A DNA stretch of 64,000 nucleotides from Meconema thalassinum (lineage: Eukaryota; Arthropoda; Insecta; Orthoptera; Tettigoniidae). The translations under genes were made by a program, and so were the position numbers. Within the stretch, counting starts at the first letter, position 1. Each line of letters opens with the position of its first letter. The DNA lies in assembly GCA_946902985.2 (NCBI GenBank), contig OX336388.2, positions 125,651,894 through 125,715,893 of the forward strand, in the 5' to 3' direction. Of the stretch, positions 11,102-22,599 are shown piece by piece. A model generated the notes under the pieces. The model was not told the DNA's origin. It saw only the letters and a program-made list of their open reading frames with translations, and did no database searches.

Positions 11102-13839
11102 ATGTCAGCGAACGACATGACGTTCATAAGAACGATGTTGGAAAATATGAAAGAAGGTCAAAATGTATTGACCAAAGACCTTGAAGCCCTCCACCAATTA
11201 ACACACTCTAACACTAAACAAATGAAAGCCGAGATTCAGAAATCTGTAGCTGCTGTGAAATCCGAAGTCAAGGCCGAGTTGTCGGTTGCTCAAACACTTA
11301 CCAAGGCTAGTATAACGTTAGCACAGGAGGAAGCCAAGTTAGCTTTAGAAAAGGCCAGAAAGGAAGATAGACTAGCTAGAGAAAAGGAAAGGGAAGAAAC
11401 TAGGTTAGCTAGAGAAGAGGATAGACAGGAACGTGAAGTAATCAGGTTAGCTCAGGAGAAGGCACAGGAGGAAATTAAGCTAACATTAGAAAAAGCACGA
11501 GAGGAAGACAGAAAGGTAGAAGAAGAGGCTAAAAGGATAAGAGCGGAGATGAGATTAGCTCAAGAAAAAGCTCGCGAAGAGGACCGATTGAGTCAGGAAC
11601 AGGCTAGATTAGAAGACAGAAAAATCCAAGCCAAAATAAGAGCAGCGCAGGAAGAAGCCAGAAAATTCATGATGAGGTTAGGAAAAATCAGGAAAAAGCG
11701 CAGGAAGAGGCCAGGAAAATGCATGATGAGGTTAGGAAAAATCAGGAAAAGGCTCAGAAAATTTTAGAAAATGCAGGAAGAATTAAAAACCTCATTTGAC
11801 CAAGTCAAACAGGACATTAGTCTTACTAAAACAGAAGTAGGAATTTTAAGATTCGACATGATAGGCAAAGTATTAGAATTGAAATTAGCTAACAGTAACC
11901 ACATAATAGAACTAGAGGAAAAATTACAGGCTAGTATTAGCTCCATTAAGGAGGAAAACACTAAACATCATGTACACGTTTCAGGGGCCCAGAACAGACT
12001 CAAGGAGCAACTTGACAGTCTAACTGATACTGTTGGTGAATTACAGGTCATGTTGGAAGGTCAAAGGAAATTGATTGAGGATGGCATTAATGTGGACATA
12101 AATGCCTCTATTGTAAAGGCTGTTACGGACATGAAGGAGGAGGTCGTAACAGTTACTACTAAAATTGTATCTGAAATCCATAATAAATTATCTAATGATA
12201 TTAAGGCCATAGAATTAAGTTCAAACATAAATGTTAGTAGAGTAGGTGAAGATCTATCCAAGCGGGTAGATGCGTTTCAAATCAATAACGTAGCCACGCT
12301 GACCAATATTGTAAATAAAGCAGATTTAAGTAATTCAGGCAAACTTGACAGGGTTAAACGTACAGTCGATGGCATAAACATAGAACTGGCAAAAATTAGG
12401 TCGAGGCAGGAAAAGGAAACCAGCGAATTGGAACAACAATTAAAGTCACTCACGATTGGGGACTCGACATTTTCATCTACGTTAAGAGCTGAAGTCAGGG
12501 AGGACATCAGGAAGGACTTAACTAGATTCTTTGAAGCAAGAGATGAGAAATTGAAGGAAGAAATCAGGAAATTAGAGGCTAGGACAGATAAGATAGAAGA
12601 GGATAAGGACAGCGTGGATAGTCAGCAGCTTCGAAATCCAGCTTTAACTTCATTCAAGAGCCATTTCGAACAGAAACAGAGGAACTTGGAGGAGACTTTG
12701 AACCTTTCCAGAGTAGGTCAAATGCGAACATTATCGTCATCAAGAGTAACGACGAAAAGCCCAATAAATTCAGCGGGGTTGGAAATATCACTGATGTGGA
12801 ATTTCTCAGAGACATGAGATCGTATCTAGAGGATAACAGAATACATCGTGAACGACACATGAGGGTAGTAGAGAAATATTTGGACTCAGAGGCAATAGTT
12901 TGGCACAGAGCTTTCAGGTATACTTACCATACATTCGAGGAATTCGCTATTGCTCTACAGAAGCGATTCTGAAGCAAAGAATTTCAACAAGACATACGCG
13001 CCGAAATTTATTCGAAAAAGTATGCTTACTCTAGTCCGACGAAGTACGCAAGCTTCTTTATAAAGCAATTAGCACGCTTGCAATATCTTCAACCTCCATT
13101 GGCAGAAGAAGACCTAGTACATGCTATTTCATGCCAGTTACCAACTGAAGTTAGAAGGCACCTCATTTCGGCAAACGTCAGAACATTAGAGGGGATGGCG
13201 GAAATTTTGAGGAGGTTGGATCACACGTCCAATGTGTCCAACAACTTAACCGGAAACCAGAACCAAAGAAGCAGAAATACGGAACATAGAGAGATCCACA
13301 CCATCCATGTTGATCAAACGCAACAGACGGAAGACAATAAAAATGGAGTAGGACCAACTAGATCGAGAATTTATGGACAAAATCGCTTTCAACCTGGTTA
13401 TCAGAGACCAAGAGAAGGGAGACCATACCAGAATCAGCGATGGAACGAAAACCAGTGGAGAACCGCTACCACCAAAGGAACAATGATTATCGCCGAGAGG
13501 GATACTACAATAGAGATAACCCGACGAATAATTACGGATATCGAGGATATCGAAACTGGAGGAACACAAACAACTATTCGAGACCGCAACAACAGCAGAA
13601 TCAACAAAACCGAGGATGGAGAAACAACAATAACGTGAGGAGGTATTACGATGATAGAGAGAGAGAAAGTCAAGAATACCTGAAGAACCTTAGAGAAAGG
13701 GAAGAAGGAAACGCAAGAAACCAAAATCAGGGACAGCGTAACCAAAATCAGGAATCTCAGCCCGGATCAAGCAGAGACCGGAGCAATGAAGACCCAGGAG
13801 GGGTACAAAAAAACTTCAAATTCCAAAATGTAAAGGAGG
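11102..13839 (+). pseudogene. Gypsy copy 2 gag, broken as in copy 1
   Basis: Counterpart of 1160-3897 at offset 9942, with the same TAG (11765-11767), TGA (12970-12972) and frameshifts. Differences from copy 1 are a Glu-to-Lys change (12341), a silent change (12517) and a Ser-to-Leu change (13247). The domain layout is as in copy 1: two coiled-coil blocks, a capsid-like middle and an Arg/Asn/Gln-rich tail. Confidence 0.8.
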
Positions 13840-16046
13840 ACGAGAACATCACCGTAACTAGACACGTAATCGAGATAAATGAGTTGTATCAGGCCACGAA
13901 CGAAGATCTCCTGTATGAGCGAGAAGAGCCGAAAACAGGAAGAGTAGCGAGGCTACCCATCATAGAAATAGTATCAGAAGGTGAATGCCTGAGAACACTC
14001 CTAGATACGGGTGCGACAGCGTCAATTTTGTCAGAGAACTGTTTTCACAGATTAAAATACGGTAATTCACTCACAGCAATGCCCGTTCCAACTATCAAGG
14101 TCAGGGATGTATTCAATGATAAGACCATGAAGTCTTTAATGGAATTCTCCATCAATGAATATAAATACGAGCAGATATTCATAGTCTTGAACCAGATAAA
14201 TTTCGATGCTATTCTAGGTATAGATTATATAACGAAGACGGGAGCCGTGATTGACTTGCGTAACGGAGTTATAAAATTTAATGAAGGCCAATATCAGCCA
14301 GAAAACCCGAAGAAGGAGGAGAATGAGTGTAGTCTGATTGACGAAACTACAAAAGAAAATCTAGTGAGAATAGTCATGGAAGTCGAAGCAGAAGGGATAC
14401 CTCAATATGGTAGGAAAATTGAGAACTTCGAAGATCATAGAGAGAGATTAGAAGAATTGGTCACGACTTTTGCATATGTATTTAATGATAAAACATGCAT
14501 TATCAGAGGATATAAATATCAGATCAAGCTCGCAGATAACACACCCTTTCAAAAGAAATTGTATCCGATACCGGAGAAATATCAATCAGAAGTGACGGAG
14601 CTAATAAAAGGCATGGAAAAGGACGGTAATAAGAAAACAAGCCACTCCTTATTTAAACCCTCTTACAGTCGTAAAGAAAGCAGATGGAAGTCTGAGACTA
14701 TGCTTAGATGCCAGAGGCATTAATACTCTTTTGTTAAAAGAATATGACAGGCCACCAAAAATCAGGGAACTACTGAGGAGATTCAAGAATAAAACCTGTT
14801 TCTCAGTGATTGATTTAACTGCCGCATTTCATCAAATAGAGCTTACAGAAGACAGCAAATGTTACACGGGGTTCATGTTTAACCAAACCTGTTACGTGTA
14901 TCAGAGAGTACCATACGGGTTGGTAAACTCAAGCCCAGCACTCATTAGAGCCTTGGATGATAAGTTAAGTGATGAAGTAAAACAATTTGCCATTTGATAC
15001 TTGGACGACATTATCATATCTTCAGAAACGCCAGAGCAACACTTCATGCATGTGAAAAAGCTATTTGAAAACCTCAGAAGTGTGAACATCAAGGTAAAAT
15101 TAAATAAATGCCATTTCTTTCAAGAAAAGATCAACTTTCTTGGACATACGATAGACAGATTCGGTTACCACCCGAATGAAGACCAGATAGAAGCAATATT
15201 AAAGTTTCCCAAACCCAAGAAGCTCAAAGACATCCGAGCTTTTGCGGGTCTTTGCCAGTTCTTCAGTTGTCATTGCCCACGTTATTCAGAAATTATGGCC
15301 CCACTACATGAGCTCCTGAAGAAAAACAATAGATGGAAATGGGATGCAGCTGCCGAGAATGCCTTTATTCAAGCAAAGGAAATGCTAAAAAAAACATCAA
15401 ATTAGAATACCCAGACTTCGAAAGATCATTCATAGTAGAAACTGACGCCTCACGAATTGGTATTGGCGCAGTCTTGTATCAGAAGGATCAAGACGGCAAC
15501 CACCACTACATTTCCTTCAGCAGCAGGAAGTTACGCACGCACGAGTTAAATTATTTCACGACGGAGCTTGAAGCTTTAGCCGTCATAAATGCCCTACAAC
15601 AATGGAAAAAATTATTGCTGGGACACAAGATTGTAATCAGAACGGATCACAAAGCACTGGAGTTCATGTTAAAGTCCGACTTGTCAAGCGATCGGATGAC
15701 CAGGTGGACTATGTTTCTACAACAATTTGATGCCACGATAGTCCATGTTCCTGGAAAAGACAACCTACTGGCAGATATTCTTTCCAGACATCCGACTCCT
15801 GAAAATAATGTAAGAATGAACGTTATCCAAACGGACGCAGAAGATCAGGAAACGTTGGACAAACTAAGAAGGATTCCTCTCTTTCAAAAGAAGCATGCAC
15901 CATTTAGGAACATTTATAGATTCTTGTCAGGGAGAATGACAATGAGGCACGCCACATATTTCGAAACTAGAAGGAAAGCTAAACATTATATTCTTGTGGG
16001 AGAAATCGTATGCAAATACATAGATGCTGGACACACGAAGGTGTGA
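13840..16046 (+). pseudogene. Gypsy copy 2 pol: protease, RT, RNase H (one extra frameshift)
   Basis: Counterpart of 3898-6105. It shares the frameshift near 14626, the TGA at 14995-14997 next to YLDD, and the TGA at 16044-16046. It additionally has eight instead of nine A residues at 15387-15394, which breaks the frame between RT and RNase H. An Ile-to-Met change is visible near 15818. The protease DTG lies at about 14014. Confidence 0.88.
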
Positions 16047-17098
16047 GTTGCTATTCCACCTGAACTTATTGTGCCACTAATTTGGTTAGTGCACAAAAGC
16101 ATAGGTCACGGTGGAGTTGATAAAACATACTATACCATGTTAGAAAAGTTCTACTGGGTTAACATGCAAGAGTCCATTACCATAGTGGTCAGATCTTGTG
16201 AAATGTGTCAGAAAAACAAGTACAACTCTGAACTATTTAAGGAACGACCTAAGGCAATTATTCCTACCAAACCACTGGAACTGTTTAGCCAGGATATTTT
16301 TGGGCCTGCACCTAAAGGAGAAAGGGGAAACCAATATGTGCTAGTCACGATGGATGTGTTTTCCAAAGTTGTAATGCTTAATCCAATGCAAAAAGCCACA
16401 ACGAAAACTGTCTTATACCACTTGGAGAGAAATATTATTCCTAAGTTGGGAAAACCAGAAAGACTTCTAACGGACCACGGAACGCAATTCACCTCTGCAG
16501 AATTTCAAGGGGCGATGGATAGGTTGGATATTGTTCACCTATTCTCATCAGTTCGCAGCCCAGAGACAAATCCCATTGAAAGAACAATGCTAGAATTTTC
16601 TAAGTACATTCGCTTGTATAGTGCAGATAATCATGCGAATTGGGTGAAGATTGTACCCCTAGTAGAATTTTGCATCAATAATACGAGACACGAGAGCACA
16701 ACGAAATTCCAGTAATGTTACACTTTGAGGAGAAACCCATAAGACCCTGGAAAGGAATCTTCAACATTCCGGAAGATAACGAACCACCGATGGACCAGAG
16801 AATCGAAGCAGCGCGAGAACAGCTAAACAAAGCGGCCGAGAAGAGATTAAAAAACTTACAAGGGAAGAGATTTAGCGGCCCGCTACGAGAAGGTGACCTT
16901 GTGTTAGTCAGGATTCCTGTGAAAGCTGACGTACTGAAGAAGGTATACATCAAATTCAGTAGCCTTTTTAGAGGACCTTTCAAAGTAGATACAGTCTACG
17001 GTAACAATTGCTACAAGATCGTGAGGATTGAAGACAACAGATCCATTGGAAAATTTAACCACTCCAAATTAAAGAGATTTTACCCAAAGATTCAGTAA
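16047..17098 (+). pseudogene. Gypsy copy 2 integrase
   Basis: Identical by eye to the copy 1 integrase (offset 9941), including the stop/frameshift near 16706-16715 that splits off the C-terminal domain. HHCC and D,D,E motifs are visible. It ends 89 bp before LTR 3. Confidence 0.87.
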
Positions 17099-17187
17099 AT
17101 AAATAAATTCAGTCCCAAGAACAGAGAAACCAACTGTTATTAAAGAAAGTACAGGCTATACTTTACTTTAAATTGGCAACGGGGAAT

Positions 17188-20100
17188 TGCGCCCGAATTT
17201 ATTTAAGGCCAATACTAAAGATCCAGACGGGATATGAACCGGGACCCAGGAAAAATAAAAGAACGAATTAAAATCTCTTATTCCTCAAAAATTTGTGAGA
17301 CATGGAAAACCTAAGTTGAAATAGTGTAATACTATGCATCATTAATAATTAAACAATTACGGAAGGCAAGAAGGAACTATTTAAATATGGTTGTGTATTT
17401 ATTATCTGAATGTAGGGAGGCCTACATTGTAAGAATGCGTCACACCACGAGAAGTGAGAGAAACGTCATGCAGGAGGAGAAGTGATCAAGGTTGATGACA
17501 CACTGAGTGAGGAGAAGTCTATGGAGCTACGTCACACCGCGAGAGGGGAGGAAAAGCGAGGAACTTGCCGTACTCGGAGGGCAAGGACGAGCAGTTCATT
17601 CCAAATTCATATCGAGACGAGATAAGACCGCGAGTGTAGAAACAAGTAGTTTCTAGAACAGTGCCACGCATCACGAAAGTGGAGAGGAGGAGTGTGAAGT
17701 CAGAAGGCTGTGACTTGCGGAGCAAGAGACATTCTAACTAAGACCAGCACAGCATATAGACCAGTGATTTTGAAACACAGCTTGTTACTTCGGTATTTCA
17801 ATACGAAGCTATTATACATCTCACGCAGATAGATGCAAACGATTCACTTCAGGAGAAGAACTTCATTATTCCTACAATTCAGCTCATACTTGGGAACTAT
17901 ACAGAATGCAGTTTATGAACTGGCAACGGGGAAGTTGTACAGGCGTAATCATTAAACTGATTATGACTACGTGCTAAGATGCACATTATAGGGAAGTAGT
18001 AACTACAGAAATGAAGAGTTGAATCCAGAATTCCACAACATGGACGGCGCAGTTGAACATCTACGCGATGCGCAGAAATGCAGAACAAATCTATACTTCT
18101 TAACACGAGTTCATATACATCCAGTATACTCTCAAAGACTCTTATAGAACAATCGAATTTCAACCTTGAGAAGCGATGTCGGCGCAGTGAAGGGGTATCG
18201 TCAGAAGATCCGGACAACTTGCGGGAGACGAGCGAAGGAGTGAGGAAGAGACTTGCTGTTACACGGAGAGGTCGCTAACCCAGTTATGTCACCGACCTTG
18301 TCCCACTGTGAGAGCTGTCCAGCAGGTCCCGTCACAACCGGTTCGCACAGCTGTGGGCGTTGTGCACACACACACATTTGGCTTGCCAGACGAGACATGT
18401 TACAAAAGAGGCCGTCTCCAACTCAAGGTAGAGAAGAGATTGATTTATATTTAGTAGAATTGTAGTCATGTTCTGTGTTTATCCTAATTGATCAATCGTA
18501 TAATTTTGTCAGTGTATTTAAAATTGTGTGGATTTTAATCCAGTATTTCAGTATTTTCTTAGGAGTCATTTTCATTGAAAATTTCCGTCATTTGGACGAA
18601 ATTTTATTTGCGTATTGCAGTTGTTAACGTTAAATCATTTCAATATAAAATCGTTTAGAATTATAGATACTTGCGTTAAATTAAATAAATCTGTTTTATG
18701 CGCAGCGGTGGAACGTATATTGAACAATTTAAGTACCGTATATTCAAAAAGCTATGTCACGAAGTGTCGAATATTTCGACAACTCAAGATGTTGATTCGA
18801 GTGTCAGAAATTTATTTTAAACCAACTGTGAACAAAAATGGATTGTTACACGACACAAAATCTGGTAAAAGCTAGTCCAAATACTTGATAGATAATTAAA
18901 TCAATGAATACCAAATTCACTGTAATGAAACAGATAGATATGTAGAACTATGCTGTAACGTAATGAACCATATTTCCTAATAACAAAGGTATTTCAAGAA
19001 CCTTTATAAATATGTCCAATACAACTTTTAGAGCATTAAAAATCCTACATAAATTTGATAAACAAATATTCCACGAAGATAGTTAAGACTTAAGTATATA
19101 CACAAACAAGGAGGACACACTTATACCATTTGTTAAATATGACGTCTTGCTGACAATTCCTTGAAAGTTGCAATAATGTAATAACTGAATTTAAATACGC
19201 GGAAAGGAGTTAAGAAAGTTAAATCACAGGGTGATATAAAAGTAACTGTACAGAAAGTAATTACAGAATTGAAGTTATAGGCACGATGAAATTTTGTATA
19301 AGGATAGAGGAGATTGTTAAAGTTAGTTTCTTGAACAATATTCACAATGGTCGTGGATATTTAATAAAGTTACTAATTTTCTTTGCATTGATTGAGAAAA
19401 TGCACTGAAATGGGAGTTTAGATTTGGAATACCGTGCAAGAAAGGAATCGTAGACGTAAATGAGTTACGTATTTTCACGAAAGGAGACTGAGGAGTCACG
19501 TTTCCTAGTTTTGATCACAGCGAATGTGACATTGTTTAATTGTATTTGAGGCAAGTTCTGTACAGGGTGGTTAAGAAATAATGTGATTGTTGTATAATTT
19601 TGGAATAGGATTGTGGAATTAAGGTCAAATGCCACGCACTTCGAATATTCACATTTATCAAAGAAAATGTAAGCCGAGCAAAAAATTTCTGGAATTTTTC
19701 GAGTTTTAATGATCAAATGGGAGAAGACAAAGTAAGAGCAGTGCTGAACTTAAATGTTTGTCACCTATGTTCTCTTGATTCAGACTAGTATTTATACTTT
19801 CAACCGATAGAGTTACGGTGTTTGTTACGGAAGTTTGAGTTGTAAAGACTCGTTTATATTATAGGTAATTAAATCACTTCAACGCAGTTAAGTAAATATT
19901 TGTGCGAATCAAGAATCATTGTACATATGGATATATATTTAATACTGAGTAAATTTTGATCTTACATATTTAGATGTGGAACTACGGTTCAAATATGAAA
20001 CGCAATGTATAATATAGTGTAATGTTTGAAATCACGCCGTTTCATAATTTTCTCATATTTCAGTGGAGTACCGAATTCTCCAATCTTTATATTCAGGACA

Positions 20101-20563
20101 TGTTGTATTAGTGCCACGTTTTTTCGTTTATTTTGAGTTTTATTTCTTGCAGTGTCAAGTAGACACTAATGATAGATATACAGTCAGGATAAGTGTGTAT
20201 TTTCTTAGAACAATAAACGGCCGGCGCTCTTTAGCGAATTAGCCAATTTTTATCTTAGCTGACATCGTTTTCATTTTGTCATCGCCGAAAATAGTACTGC
20301 TAGGTAAGATACAGGCGCTCACTATAGACAGACCTTATCACCCCTCGAGATTGGAGTTTCTCGATTTGCTTAAATGTAAATGCTAGTAGAAATTTGTACC
20401 TACGCTGGTAGTACAATTTTCTTTTATAGATCTACCCTGTGTGTTCCTGGAATTCCCAATTTTTACTTAGCAGACAATGGTAAGTTTGTGTGCTGGGTAG
20501 CTACGTGTCTGCAATCCTTTACAGTGCAGCGGATATAGGTACTGATCGGTGAATTCGGGCGCA
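17188..20563 (+). repeat. LTR 3 (3376 bp), right end of the array
   Basis: It starts TGCGCCCGAATT and ends AATTCGGGCGCA, with unrelated DNA beyond 20563 (after removing the SINE). Compared with LTR 2 it has a few percent substitutions between about 18310 and 20230, but almost none in its first 1.1 kb or last 0.33 kb. The difference profile is therefore mosaic rather than uniform. Confidence 0.88.
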
Positions 20564-20895
20564 GTAAAATGAAAATCCACAGCCTGCTTCCAGTCTCCGA
20601 CCGGGTCAGGAATGGAATGAATGAAGCCCCCATCTAGCGGCGAGGATATGAACTGTGCCGGCTGCCGAGACCTGACGCACTCCCCTGGGGCAATGATTAA
20701 ATGAATGACAGATGAAATGAAATGATAGTGGAGAGTGTTGCTGGAATGAAATGTTGACAGGGAAAACCGGAGTACCCGGAGAAAAATCTGTCTGCCTCCG
20801 TTTTGTCCAGCACAGATCTCACATGGAGTGACCGGGATTTGAACCACGGACCCAGCGGTGAGAGGCCGGCGTGCTGCCGCCTAAGCCACGGAGGC
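20564..20895 (-). mobile_element. tRNA-derived SINE, family A, inserted at the LTR 3 end
   Basis: Exact 9-bp target duplication TCGGGCGCA at 20555-20563 and 20896-20904. On the - strand it begins with a tRNA-like head (GCCTCCGTGGCTTAGGCGGC..., B-box GTGGTTCAAATCC) and ends in GTGGATTTTCATTTTAC. A second full copy of this family lies on the + strand at 58088-58421. It is a non-coding RNA polymerase III-type retroposon, and its target duplication is exactly the last nine bases of the LTR. Confidence 0.92.
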
Positions 20896-20904
20896 TCGGG
20901 CGCA

Positions 20905-21332
20905 GTACCTTGTGCAAATATATCCTAAGATAGATCACAACATAGACATAATATGCCTCAAAACATGAATCATAATAATAACGAAGTCGCGTAACACGCC
21001 CCCTACACAATTAATTCCAAATATACATCCAGCACATACACATTTCTTACACACATAACAATATACATGAATATAATTAACTAAATCGTAAACTCTGCAT
21101 TCATAATACCTATCTCTAAATGCCAGGCATAGATGTATATATTCTTCCTGTCTCCTTCCCTTCTTCCTTTTCTTCTGTTTCTCCTTCGTCTCCATTCTTC
21201 TTTCTTTCTCTGCCTTCCATCTCATCTTTCTCTTCATCCGCCATGTCATTCCATACCTTGTACTCCTCATGTTCCATCTCCACCGTACCTCTCTTCTTCC
21301 CTTCCTCATTTTCTTCTTATTCTTCTGATCCT
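20905..21332 (-). other. Probable continuation of a - strand LTR element; nothing certain
   Basis: Between the SINE and the gag-like ORF. The - strand is purine-rich and encodes Lys/Arg/Glu-rich frames of low complexity; none is convincing as a gene. The element to which 21333-22400 belongs probably ended or was cut within this stretch. Confidence 0.3.
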
Positions 21333-22286
21333 TCACCTCATTTTTTCCATTTTGTTGTCATCATGATTCACTCCTGCACTTTCATCCTCATTTTTAACCT
21401 CTTTTGCTTCTCCTTTCTCTTCATAAGTCTCTTCCATCTCACCTACTTTCTTACTTTCTTCCATTTCACCTTCTCTATTATACGTTTCTCCTTTCTCTTC
21501 TACCTTTCCCTCTATCTCATCTTCTTCCCTGTCCACAGTTTCGTTCTCTTCCTCCATTTGACGTCCTCCTTCACCTTCTTCCCTCTCTTGTCCATTTTCA
21601 TGTTTTATTTGAGACCTTAATCTCACTTCCATATCTAATATCCCCTCACCAGTCGCCCCTTCAACTCTCTCAATTTTCTCTAGAATATGTTCCTGTACCC
21701 TTTCCAATTTATTAACTGCTTCTCTAATCATATCATTTAATTTCTCTGGTATCTTCGTTTCAATTTTCATAATTTTCTGATCTACTTCTTTTATAATTGC
21801 TTCCGCCTTTTCCTCCACCATTCTCCTTACCTCACCTCTAATTTCCTGTCTCACCCCCTCAATACTATGCTGTAACAATCCATACTTCCTATCTAACTCC
21901 TCACTAACATGCATTACTTTATCTAATTTCTTACTCAACTCCTGATTATTCTTATCACATTTTTCATTAATTTGCCTTAACATCTCCTGATTATTCTTAT
22001 CAAATTTTTCATTCGTTTGCCTTAACATCTCCTGATTATTCTTATCAATTTGTTCATTCTTTTCCCTTAACATATTTAGGATATCCTGCACCGGCATTAA
22101 CACATCCTGTACTGGCCTTACAACATCCTGTACTAGTACATCAGTCATCTCTCCTTCCATCACACTACTGCCAGTCTCATTTCCATCACTCTCCAACATG
22201 CACACAACCACATTTTCTCCATTCATCTCTATCCTGCTACAACTCACTCCATTCCCATTCATTATTCTCATTCGTTCATCCTCCAT
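21333..22286 (-). CDS. Gag-like coiled-coil ORF of a second LTR element (317 aa)
   Basis: Open from ATG at 22286 to 21333. The protein has a mixed N-terminus, three consecutive EQ/EK-DKNNQEMLRQ repeats (residues about 75-120), a long coiled coil (120-215) and a very acidic, Glu/Lys-rich, low-complexity tail (225-317). No zinc knuckle, protease or RT follows. The setting suggests a retroelement gag: primer-binding-like sequences lie about 90-300 bp upstream on the same strand. Coiled-coil gags of this kind occur in insect Gypsy elements, but I see no diagnostic motif. An unrelated coiled-coil host protein is the alternative. Confidence 0.45.
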   Translation of the reverse strand: MEDERMRIMNGNGVSCSRIEMNGENVVVCMLESDGNETGSSVMEGEMTDVLVQDVVRPVQDVLMPVQDILNMLREKNEQIDKNNQEMLRQTNEKFDKNNQEMLRQINEKCDKNNQELSKKLDKVMHVSEELDRKYGLLQHSIEGVRQEIRGEVRRMVEEKAEAIIKEVDQKIMKIETKIPEKLNDMIREAVNKLERVQEHILEKIERVEGATGEGILDMEVRLRSQIKHENGQEREEGEGGRQMEEENETVDREEDEIEGKVEEKGETYNREGEMEESKKVGEMEETYEEKGEAKEVKNEDESAGVNHDDNKMEKMR

Positions 22287-22371
22287 GTAAATACGTACAC
22301 AATAACCTATCCCTCAGATAGCACTTGCACAATTCACACTCTCCTACTCCCACACTGATGCATCCTGGTTC

Positions 22372-22399
22372 TCGAGTCCCACGTTAAGGTGCCAATTGT
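22372..22399 (-). other. Primer-binding-site-like sequence
   Basis: The - strand reads TTGGCACCTTAACGTGGGAC then TCGAGAACC, resembling the complement of a tRNA-Lys 3' end with a few mismatches. It is preceded by ATTACAAT, a plausible LTR end plus spacer. It lies 86 bp upstream of the gag-like ATG, the expected place in an LTR element. A better 12-nt match to the Lys-type site, TGGCGCCCAACG, occurs twice in the 92-bp repeat just upstream, so the exact LTR boundary is uncertain. Confidence 0.4.
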
Positions 22400-22415
22400 A
22401 ATGTTTACTACTAAA

Positions 22416-22599
22416 TATCTTTCTCTGTATCCTACCCTGAAGAGTCCCCCCAGCAAGCAGAATATAAAATAGAGAAATCCCGTTGGGCGCCAACTCAAAT
22501 ACAAATGTATCTTTCTCTGTATCCTACCCTGAAGAGTCCCCCCAGCAAGCAGAATATAAAATAGAGAAATCCCGTTGGGCGCCAACTCAAATACAAATG
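22416..22599 (-). repeat. 92-bp direct tandem duplication with TGGCGCCCAACG
   Basis: 22416-22507 is repeated exactly at 22508-22599 (offset 92). Each unit carries, on the - strand, TTGGCGCCCAACGGG, which matches the common tRNA-Lys primer-binding core. It may lie in the LTR or leader of the element encoding the 21333-22286 ORF. Confidence 0.85.

Larger units (their letters stand above)
1..20563 (+). repeat. Head-to-tail array of a Ty3/Gypsy-type LTR retrotransposon (LTR-internal-LTR-internal-LTR)
   Basis: Position 1 onward recurs from 9943 (offset 9942, changing to 9941 after a one-base loss in an A-run near 15390), and a third, LTR-only copy ends at 20563. The repeating unit is one LTR of about 3.37 kb plus a 6.57-kb internal region. 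The two internal regions differ at only about five places that I could see: 2399, 2575, 3305, 5877 and the A-run. They share every stop and frameshift, so duplication followed inactivation. LTR-LTR unequal crossover or segmental duplication is the simplest origin. The array is cut by the left edge, so more copies may lie outside. A false assembly duplication cannot be excluded. Confidence 0.93.

Noticed and set aside
21120..21715. Ser/Phe/Leu-rich + strand frames resembling membrane proteins
   Set aside because: They are the reverse complement of the Glu/Lys-rich coding strand of the gag-like ORF (pyrimidine-rich shadow frames).
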